From the NCBI GenBank assembly GCA_016938155.1, contig JAFGVF010000041.1, positions 1 through 5,167 on the forward strand: DNA of 5,167 bases, given 5' to 3'. Position numbers and translations under genes: made by a program. Shown here piece after piece: positions 1 through 5,167 of this stretch. The notes under the pieces were generated by a model that saw only the letters and a list, made by a program, of their open reading frames with translations, ran no database searches and had not been told where the DNA came from. The first letter of the stretch is position 1, and each line of letters begins with the position of its first letter. The DNA is from Candidatus Cloacimonadota bacterium (GTDB taxonomy: Bacteria > Cloacimonadota > Cloacimonadia > Cloacimonadales > JAFGVF01).

Positions 1-1545
1 GATTACACAACCGGAATTAGTAGAAAAGTTACAACAGCAGGGAATACTGTCTTCCCGATAATTGAGGATTTTGAATCCGGGATACCGGCAACTTGGTCTA
101 ATACAGGAATGGGACCGATACCGAGTTTTAATGCTATATGGAGTATATCTCAAAATTATAACACTGTTACTCCCCAAAGTGGATCATCAATGTGTATGTT
201 GGCTAAGCTATTATCTTCATTCTCAGCTCAAGCTGTGTTAGCTACAAATGCTTTATATTTCCCTGATAGGAAATACTCACTTTCATTGTGGGTTTACAGG
301 AATAGTAATAGTCATATTAGCGATAGGTTAGAAATTTATGTGAATAGCACAGAATCTACTGAAGGAGCATTACTAATTGATACAATCTGTCCACACTATG
401 CATATTCACCTTCGGAAGCAACAACCGGATGGTACAATTATACTTATGATTTATCTGAGTTTGGTATTGGTTCTGGCAGTGTTAATCATATTATATTCTC
501 AGGTACTATTGGTACTAGAACTAACGGTGTAATATTAATTGATCATATGAAGATAGAACATCAACCTGATTTCCCTGAAAATGCCAGTACAGAATTTAAC
601 GGTGTGGAGCTTGAACCTACAGTAAATCTTTATCTTGATGACTCTATCGATGAGTCACATCCTCTGATTACAAGTTTACCTAATTATGCAAATACAGATG
701 AAAGAAGGGTTATTGGTTTAACAGGATTTGATAATAATGTGGATATTCAAGCTATTGCACCTGCAGGGAATTGGTATGGAAATATATATCATAACGGAAT
801 GTGGCATCCGGCTTCCCCATCTTTTATCGCTGAAGATGATGTTGACAGAGTTTTCAATTTTACAGGTATAAACTTTACTGCAAAAGATGGTGAAGTAATC
901 ATTCTCCTAAATACTGGAGAATCAGGAATACTACCTGTTACTCTCTCTTCATTTAATGCAGTTGTTACTTCTGAGAATTATGCTCAGCTTAACTGGTCAA
1001 CTGCTTCAGAATCTAACCTTCTTGGATACAATGTCTTAAGAGCTACAGCTAATGAGCCGGGGTTAGCTAATATTGTAAATCCGAGTATGATAATTGCTAC
1101 AAATTCATCCACCGGTTGTGAATATAGCTTTACAGATAGTGATGTTCAGGAAGAAACTTACTATTACTGGCTTGAAAGTTATGAGATTAGTGGTGAGACT
1201 AATCTCTATGGACCTGTTTCATTAACAATAGACATTGATGATGAACAGGATGAGAACTCAGACGAAGTTTTAAAATTAACAGCTCTGCAATCAGCTTATC
1301 CTAATCCATTCAATCCTGAGACTACTATCAAGTTTAGCGTAAAAGATAATGAACAAGCTACTTTAACCATCTTCAATATGAAAGGTCAAGTAGTGAAAAC
1401 ATTTGATTCTTACCACGCTGGTGATCACTCAGTCGTCTGGGATGGCAAGAATAGCATTAATCGTGAAGTATCGTCAGGGCTGTACTTTTATCAATTGAAA
1501 TCACCAAGTTATATCAAAACCAATAAAATGGTATTGATGAAATAG
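1..1545 (+). CDS. Secreted multidomain surface protein with T9SS type A / FlgD-like C-terminal sorting domain (5' end missing)
   Basis: The frame is open from base 1, so the ATG at 109 is internal and the gene starts outside the window; 514 residues are visible (numbered from base 1). Residues 1-14 resemble the end of an Fn3-like domain. Residues about 20-190 look like a choice-of-anchor / MAM-like jelly-roll domain, opening with EDFESGIPATW and closing near VILIDHMKIE. Residues about 202-308 are an unassigned segment with an aromatic patch. Residues about 310-410 form an Fn3-like domain starting LPVTLSSF. Residues 424-514 are the sorting domain: YPNPFNPETTIKF, then TIFNMKGQVVK, GDHSVVWDGK, SGLYFYQL and the basic end KMVLMK. 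In this family that domain directs export across the outer membrane by T9SS and is usually cleaved on attachment. The protein is therefore inferred to be displayed on or released from the cell surface, perhaps as an adhesin; no catalytic motif is visible. The gene is AT-rich compared with its neighbours and converges on the DUF1015 gene. Confidence 0.88.
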   Translation, partial: DYTTGISRKVTTAGNTVFPIIEDFESGIPATWSNTGMGPIPSFNAIWSISQNYNTVTPQSGSSMCMLAKLLSSFSAQAVLATNALYFPDRKYSLSLWVYRNSNSHISDRLEIYVNSTESTEGALLIDTICPHYAYSPSEATTGWYNYTYDLSEFGIGSGSVNHIIFSGTIGTRTNGVILIDHMKIEHQPDFPENASTEFNGVELEPTVNLYLDDSIDESHPLITSLPNYANTDERRVIGLTGFDNNVDIQAIAPAGNWYGNIYHNGMWHPASPSFIAEDDVDRVFNFTGINFTAKDGEVIILLNTGESGILPVTLSSFNAVVTSENYAQLNWSTASESNLLGYNVLRATANEPGLANIVNPSMIIATNSSTGCEYSFTDSDVQEETYYYWLESYEISGETNLYGPVSLTIDIDDEQDENSDEVLKLTALQSAYPNPFNPETTIKFSVKDNEQATLTIFNMKGQVVKTFDSYHAGDHSVVWDGKNSINREVSSGLYFYQLKSPSYIKTNKMVLMK

Positions 1546-1565
1546 ATATTTAGAAGTGAACATGC

Positions 1566-1591
1566 AAAAGGGCTCATCACTGAGCCCTTTT
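1566..1591. terminator. Bidirectional rho-independent terminator between convergent genes
   Basis: A perfect 11-bp stem (1566-1576 with 1581-1591) encloses a 4-base loop, TCAC. The core GGGCTCA/TGAGCCC is GC-rich and is flanked by AAAA on the left and TTTT on the right, so either strand yields a hairpin ending in a U run. It lies 20 bases after the stop of the left-hand surface protein and 25 bases after the stop of the DUF1015 gene, the expected place for a shared terminator. The U runs are short and belong to the stem. Confidence 0.88.
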
Positions 1592-1616
1592 CGTATATAT
1601 TCATTACAATTAATTC

Positions 1617-2858
1617 TTAGTGTAATGGGTGAATGAAAAGTCCTGAACGAAGTTTAGGCTCGAACCAGGTTGATTTGGGAGGCATGATCTGTCCTGCATC
1701 GGCAATATCCATCAGTTCCTGCATCGAGGTCGGGAACATGGAGAAAGCGACTCTCTCACCATTATTGACTCTCTTCTCAAGCTCTTTGAGTCCGCGGATT
1801 CCACCGATGAAATCAATTCTTTCATCCGTACGCGGGTCGCCGATTCCGAGGATAGGAGCAAGGAGGTTATCCTGAAGGATGGAAACATCGAGTGCTTTCA
1901 CAGGATCGTTAGCATCATAAGAACCTTCTTTTGCAGAAAGCTTATACCAGATTCCGTTGATAAACATACCGAAGGTGTGTCTTGCTTCAGGTTTGTAGGC
2001 TGCCTTACCAATCTCTTCAACGATAAAGTTCTTCTTAACAAGCTCGAAATATTCCTCAGCACTATGCCCGTGCAGGTCTTTGACAACCCGGTTGTAATCC
2101 ATCACATAGAGCTGATTATCCGGGAAGATAACAGCCATGAAGAAATTGAACTCCTCCTCGCCGGTATAATTCGGGTTCTCTTCTCTGAGAGTAAGTCCAA
2201 CCTTGGCAGCGGAGGCTGTTCTGTGGTGACCGTCGGCAACATAAAGATAAGGCATCGCCTGGAAAGCCTTCTGAATCGCATCAATATCCTTCTCGTCATT
2301 CATTAACCAGAGAGTGTGTTTCACACCGTCATCAGCAACGAAATCATACTCGGGAGCCTTATCGGTTGTCTTCTTCACGATGGCATCAATCTCATCCTTA
2401 TGAGGATAAGTGAAGAAAACAGGTGAAGCATGAGCAGCACAGGTATAAACATGTTTAATTCTGTCCGCTTCTTTGGCTGCACGGGTAAGCTCGTGCTTCT
2501 TGATAAGATTATTCATATAATCATCAACCGCAGTACAACCGACAAGTCCTGTCTGGGAAACATCTCCCATTATCTCGCGATAAACATAGAACATTGGCTT
2601 ATCATCCTGAGCCATGTGTCCGTTCTTTACATAATTATAAAGATTCTCTTTCGCCTTCTGATAGACTTCTTCCGCATAATGGTCGATGTCTTCGGGTAAG
2701 TCAACCTCTGCCTTTTCAACATGGATGTAACTTAGAGGATTCTTCTTCACTTCTTCTCTGGCTTCCTCAGAGTTCATCACATCATAGGGTAATGAGGCAA
2801 TATCTTTTGCTTTGTCCGGCACAGGACGAATAGCTCTAAAAGGTCTGAATACAGGCAT
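1617..2858 (-). CDS. DUF1015 family protein (conserved, function not established)
   Basis: Complete 413-residue protein, a normal length for DUF1015 (PF06245). The start ATG (2858-2856) follows AAGGAGA with a 6-base gap and the protein begins MPVFRPFRAIRP, as family members do. Conserved landmarks are LPYDV (23-27), NPLSYIHVEK (40-49), KHELT (121-125), YVADGHHRTASA (206-217), DPRTDERIDFIGG (341-353) and the C-terminal MPPKSTWFEPKL (392-403). There is no signal peptide or membrane segment, so it should be cytoplasmic. From general knowledge, DUF1015 genes often sit beside serA and serC in Bacteroidetes and Firmicutes, which suggests a link to serine metabolism; the DGHHR motif recalls ParB/sulfiredoxin-fold proteins, among them an archaeal free-serine kinase. 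An enzymatic role in serine phosphorylation is only a hypothesis. Here no serine gene is visible: both neighbours are surface-protein genes and hairpins separate it from both, so it is probably transcribed alone. A family match is near certain; the function is not. Confidence 0.96.
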   Translation of the reverse strand: MPVFRPFRAIRPVPDKAKDIASLPYDVMNSEEAREEVKKNPLSYIHVEKAEVDLPEDIDHYAEEVYQKAKENLYNYVKNGHMAQDDKPMFYVYREIMGDVSQTGLVGCTAVDDYMNNLIKKHELTRAAKEADRIKHVYTCAAHASPVFFTYPHKDEIDAIVKKTTDKAPEYDFVADDGVKHTLWLMNDEKDIDAIQKAFQAMPYLYVADGHHRTASAAKVGLTLREENPNYTGEEEFNFFMAVIFPDNQLYVMDYNRVVKDLHGHSAEEYFELVKKNFIVEEIGKAAYKPEARHTFGMFINGIWYKLSAKEGSYDANDPVKALDVSILQDNLLAPILGIGDPRTDERIDFIGGIRGLKELEKRVNNGERVAFSMFPTSMQELMDIADAGQIMPPKSTWFEPKLRSGLFIHPLH

Positions 2859-2864
2859 ACTGTT

Positions 2865-2871
2865 TCTCCTT
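2865..2871 (-). promoter_or_regulatory. Shine-Dalgarno site of the DUF1015 gene
   Basis: The minus strand reads AAGGAGA, a near-perfect anti-16S match, 6 bases before the ATG at 2858-2856. It fixes the start of the DUF1015 gene and agrees with the conserved N-terminus. The site is strong compared with what many Bacteroidetes genes use. Confidence 0.85.
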
Positions 2872-2893
2872 AGGTATATTTATAACTGTTTCG

Positions 2894-2938
2894 TGCAACA
2901 TGAAATTGTTTCCGAGTTTGTGTCAATTAAATGTTGTA
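2894..2938. repeat. Imperfect inverted repeat in the DUF1015 leader
   Basis: The arms TGCAACATGAAATTG (2894-2908) and CAATTAAATGTTGTA (2924-2938) are complementary at 12 of 15 positions and are separated by 15 bases. They cover both halves of the candidate TTGACA promoter. It could be an operator for a dimeric regulator, a weak leader hairpin, or chance in AT-rich DNA. Confidence 0.4.
2898..2926 (-). promoter_or_regulatory. Candidate promoter of the DUF1015 gene
   Basis: On the minus strand a perfect TTGACA (2926-2921) is followed after 17 bases by TCATGT (2903-2898), a poor -10 element. An alternative -10 is TATAAA (2884-2879), closer to the gene but without a good -35 partner. A promoter is expected in this intergenic region because a terminator-like hairpin lies just upstream; which boxes are used cannot be settled from sequence, and Bacteroidetes-type promoters may not follow the TTGACA/TATAAT pattern. 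Confidence 0.25.
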
Positions 2939-2968
2939 TAAAACCTTATCAAAAACCGAAGAAGATAA

Positions 2969-3002
2969 ATCAGGGTTTGCATCAAAAATTACAAACCCTG
3001 AT
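2969..3002 (-). terminator. Hairpin terminator after the large surface-protein gene
   Basis: A perfect 11-bp stem (2969-2979 with 2992-3002, ATCAGGGTTTG/CAAACCCTGAT) encloses a 12-base AT-rich loop. It starts 10 bases after the TAA of the large minus-strand gene (3015-3013). On that strand the stem is followed by TTTATCTTCTTC, a broken but U-rich tail, and is preceded by an A-rich run. It probably ends transcription of the surface-protein gene and isolates the DUF1015 gene. The long loop and interrupted U tract make it weaker than the 1566-1591 hairpin. Confidence 0.72.
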
Positions 3003-3012
3003 AATAATTTTT

Positions 3013-5167
3013 TTACGGTTGTGCAGTTACCTTGTAAAACTTAATAGCTTGAGGAAAACTCGGATCAGTCCAGTTAGTATCTGCTGATGCGTCTTCATAA
3101 ACGAATTCACCATCAGGGGTAGAACATGAATAAACTGTATATGTTGCTGCTCCCGGAACTGCAGTCCATGAAAGAACACCATCTGAAATTGAAACTCCTT
3201 CAGGAGCCGGAAGTTGAGCTTCTACCTGGATTTCATCTACGCTCCAGCTACTGAACTGATATTGTGGTCCATCCAGAGTCCATGCCAGATAGGTTACATT
3301 ACTCCCAAACCCGGTTATTGATATCTGCACTTCTCCTGTTAGATTACCCATACCACTGTTAAAAGACCACGCAGTATCGTACCAAACCACGCAATCAGCA
3401 CTATATTGCAACTTACCCGTTAATCCGGGACCACTGTCTCCATAGTGATGGTTAAAAGTAATCCATGTATCTGAGTTGCTCGTATTAAAGGGGGGAGAAA
3501 TTAGTCTGGATGTTCCAATTCCGTTTACAGGAATACTCATAAATTCATTGGGTTCCCCCCCTGCATTGTTAGTCTGGGATACAATCCAGTTGTTATTTGG
3601 TAATCCATCACAATGACTCTGAGACCAGTCGGGCGGGAATAGTGGTTCGTTAACTTCCTGAAGATATGGTAAATCAACACGAAGATCCGGTTCTATCTGG
3701 AAAGACCAGGGAGGTGTTGACATAGCTGTTCCATCATTGTTAAGTGCATTCACCTGCCAGTACCACACTTCTCCATAGTTAAAGGTCATTCCACCATTAA
3801 CGACAGGATTGAACTGTGTGAACAAAACATTATCAAAAAACTGTTGATATTCAATCTCTCCCGCAGCATTAGCAATCAGGACCTGATAATAATCGGGATA
3901 TCCTCCATTACCGTTAGGACTCCAGCGAAGATTAAATCCTCCAATCGGTAAACCGGTTGCACCATCTTCCGGAAATGTTCGTATTGGAGGTGCAGGAGGA
4001 CCTGTAACGGGAGCCTCAAAATGCAATAATGTATTGGGGATATTGCTTGAGGGATATCCGCTTTGGGAAGGCGGTTGATTGTCTGAATACCAGTATTGAT
4101 GCCTAAAACCTGTTCCGGGAGTATATCTGAATTGAGGATACGAATCGGTACCAGTGCCACCATAATCAGTTTCTATTATGAGAACAAGATTGGTACCTGT
4201 ATAAGAGAAAGTATTATCCAGAACAAACATGTTCCACCCCTGATTATCAAACGAATGAGTTCCTTCCATCAAAAGAACTGCATCTGCCAAGAAGTCATCC
4301 CATGGTTGATATTGAAACTCAATATCAGTTGTTTCTTTCGCATATATTTTAAAGGGAGTATCAACGGTGGTACCATAACTACTGTACCATCCGACCTGAT
4401 CCAACGATCCGGCCGGACGGCCTAACTGAGCACTTGTATAAATAGTTGCAGATCTCTCGTAACCGTAGCTGGTTCCGAAGGGTTGCCTTTGTACAGCCGT
4501 TCCGGTTCCAATTGAAAGAAATCCTCCGGGTATAGTTGTAAAGCTATATATGGGGCAGTTCTCAGCGTCTCCGGTTGCATTGTAGGGAATAACCTGCCAA
4601 TAATACATTTGGTTGTCTGTAAAAGCTGTTGGTGGAGTATAGGTTGTCACATTACCCAGATCACCAATAAGAGGTGGTGTTGTTGTCATACCGAAATAGA
4701 GTCTGTATCCTGTGGGACTTCCACCTCCACTATTCCAAGTTAAATCCGCCTGAGTTTCTACATAAGTCGCTCCATCATAGGGAAAAGCATCAGCAATAGG
4801 ATTAGGAAGCATTACAGTTGCCGTGTTGAACATAATATTAGGACGATTATATGTGAAATTGCCGTTGCTGGTCGGGAAGGAACCATCCTGTGCTTTATAA
4901 GACGCTACGAAATTCGGATATGCAGATGTGTAATGAAAGGTTGGAGCACCTGACGCCCAACTTCCATCTCTGTTTTCCCACATAATCTCAATGTTTTGAA
5001 CGCCGTCCCAGGTAAAGGGTGTATCCAGCTCAAACAAGGTCCACCCTCCACCGTTCCAGGTAATGCTTTGATTGTACACAAGCGTGAATCCGGCAGTTCC
5101 AGGATAGCTGACATCGACTGCAGTTGCAGTTGTTAGTCTCATATAAATCATCTGATTGTTCATCAGA
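3013..5167 (-). CDS. Large modular surface protein: tandem beta-sandwich/Fn3 modules, MAM-like domain, terminal Fn3-like domain (5' end missing)
   Basis: The frame stays open through the right edge, and the visible part starts in the middle of a domain, so the true start is outside; the ATG at 5163-5161 is internal (residue 1 here, 716 to the stop). Domains in order: residues 1-114, second half of a beta-sandwich domain with GGWTLFELDTPFTWDG; about 118-212, Fn3 with MYYWQVIPYN; about 215-385, a full copy of the beta-sandwich beginning SIGTGTAVQRQPFGTSYGYE and containing QGWNMFVLDNTFSYTG; about 390-492, Fn3 with VWYWQVNALNNDG; about 497-648, a MAM-like / cleaved-adhesin jelly roll starting LPYLQEVNEPLFPPDW and ending SSWSVDEIQV; 651-716, an Fn3-like domain with LSWTAVPGAATYTVYS ending FYKVTAQP. 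No catalytic motif is seen. The architecture fits an exported adhesin or scaffold of Cloacimonadota or Bacteroidetes. Unlike the left-hand protein it has no YPNP-type sorting domain. The signal peptide, if any, lies outside the window. Confidence 0.88.
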   Translation of the reverse strand, partial: LMNNQMIYMRLTTATAVDVSYPGTAGFTLVYNQSITWNGGGWTLFELDTPFTWDGVQNIEIMWENRDGSWASGAPTFHYTSAYPNFVASYKAQDGSFPTSNGNFTYNRPNIMFNTATVMLPNPIADAFPYDGATYVETQADLTWNSGGGSPTGYRLYFGMTTTPPLIGDLGNVTTYTPPTAFTDNQMYYWQVIPYNATGDAENCPIYSFTTIPGGFLSIGTGTAVQRQPFGTSYGYERSATIYTSAQLGRPAGSLDQVGWYSSYGTTVDTPFKIYAKETTDIEFQYQPWDDFLADAVLLMEGTHSFDNQGWNMFVLDNTFSYTGTNLVLIIETDYGGTGTDSYPQFRYTPGTGFRHQYWYSDNQPPSQSGYPSSNIPNTLLHFEAPVTGPPAPPIRTFPEDGATGLPIGGFNLRWSPNGNGGYPDYYQVLIANAAGEIEYQQFFDNVLFTQFNPVVNGGMTFNYGEVWYWQVNALNNDGTAMSTPPWSFQIEPDLRVDLPYLQEVNEPLFPPDWSQSHCDGLPNNNWIVSQTNNAGGEPNEFMSIPVNGIGTSRLISPPFNTSNSDTWITFNHHYGDSGPGLTGKLQYSADCVVWYDTAWSFNSGMGNLTGEVQISITGFGSNVTYLAWTLDGPQYQFSSWSVDEIQVEAQLPAPEGVSISDGVLSWTAVPGAATYTVYSCSTPDGEFVYEDASADTNWTDPSFPQAIKFYKVTAQP
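3688..5167 (-). repeat. Two diverged tandem beta-sandwich + Fn3 modules encoded in the large surface protein
   Basis: Module A (5167 to about 4528, cut by the window edge) and module B (about 4521 to 3688) share the same domain order and alignable phrases: GGWTLFELDTPFTWDG against QGWNMFVLDNTFSYTG, NRPNIMF against IPNTLLHF, FPYDGATYV against FPEDGATGLP, and MYYWQVIPYN against VWYWQVNALN. The copies are clearly related in protein but I see no long DNA identity, so the duplication is old. More copies may lie beyond the right edge. Confidence 0.65.

Noticed and set aside
109..111. ATG as start of the left-hand surface protein
   Set aside because: The frame is open back to base 1 and the residues before the ATG contain EDFESGIPATW, the normal opening of the jelly-roll domain, so the coding sequence runs through this ATG.
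1633..2833. Several antisense reading frames of 60-110 codons over the DUF1015 gene
   Set aside because: They lie opposite or out of frame with a well-conserved gene, have no plausible ribosome site or domain, and are by-products of its codon use.
1546..3012. Insertion sequence or transfer boundary around the DUF1015 gene
   Set aside because: No transposase, terminal inverted repeats or target duplications are visible; the two hairpins differ in sequence and behave as terminators.
2812..3087. A 91-codon plus-strand reading frame across the intergenic region
   Set aside because: It overlaps both flanking genes in antisense, runs through the hairpin terminator, has an odd composition rich in Ile, Leu, Lys and Cys, and resembles no family.
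3876..4425. Out-of-frame reading frames within the large surface-protein gene
   Set aside because: They overlap a coding frame with clear domains and have no family resemblance or independent start signals.
5161..5163. ATG as start of the large minus-strand protein
   Set aside because: The frame stays open through the window edge, the ATG falls in the middle of a beta-sandwich domain whose first half is needed by comparison with the second copy, and no signal peptide follows it.
3688..5167. Direct DNA repeats or a CRISPR-like array
   Set aside because: The repetition is seen in the encoded protein only; there are no short regularly spaced identical DNA units.

Overview
The window reads as a piece of chromosome from an uncultured member of the Fibrobacteres-Chlorobi-Bacteroidetes superphylum. 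My best guess is Cloacimonadota or a close relative. The grounds are a type IX secretion (T9SS) type A / FlgD-like C-terminal sorting domain, a phrase of the kind LPVTLSSF ahead of it, repeated beta-sandwich plus fibronectin-III modules in large surface proteins, and a DUF1015 protein of the Bacteroidetes-like type. The assignment rests on protein style only; there is no rRNA or other phylogenetic marker here.

Layout, left to right. Bases 1-1545 (+) hold the 3' end of a secreted multidomain protein. The reading frame is open to the left edge, so its true start lies outside. It ends in a T9SS-type sorting domain. Bases 1566-1591 form a perfect 11-bp hairpin that can end transcription from both sides. 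Bases 1617-2858 (-) hold a complete DUF1015 gene, the only complete gene in the window, with a strong ribosome binding site. Bases 2859-3012 are a short AT-rich intergenic region holding a second hairpin terminator, a candidate promoter and an imperfect inverted repeat. Bases 3013-5167 (-) hold the 3' part of a second very large surface protein, built from tandem beta-sandwich/Fn3 modules, a MAM-like domain and a terminal Fn3-like domain. It is open to the right edge and, unlike the first, carries no recognisable sorting domain.

The two surface proteins are probably exported adhesins or cell-surface scaffold proteins and could use the same secretion route. The DUF1015 gene between them looks like an unrelated housekeeping gene, set off by hairpins on both sides and probably transcribed alone. 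I found no RNA gene, mobile element, CRISPR array, phage or defence module, and nothing that clearly amounts to a new multi-gene system. The most interesting points are the missing export tag on the large right-hand protein, the unassigned aromatic-rich domain in the left-hand protein, the inverted repeat over a candidate promoter, and the compositional contrast between the left-hand gene and the other two.
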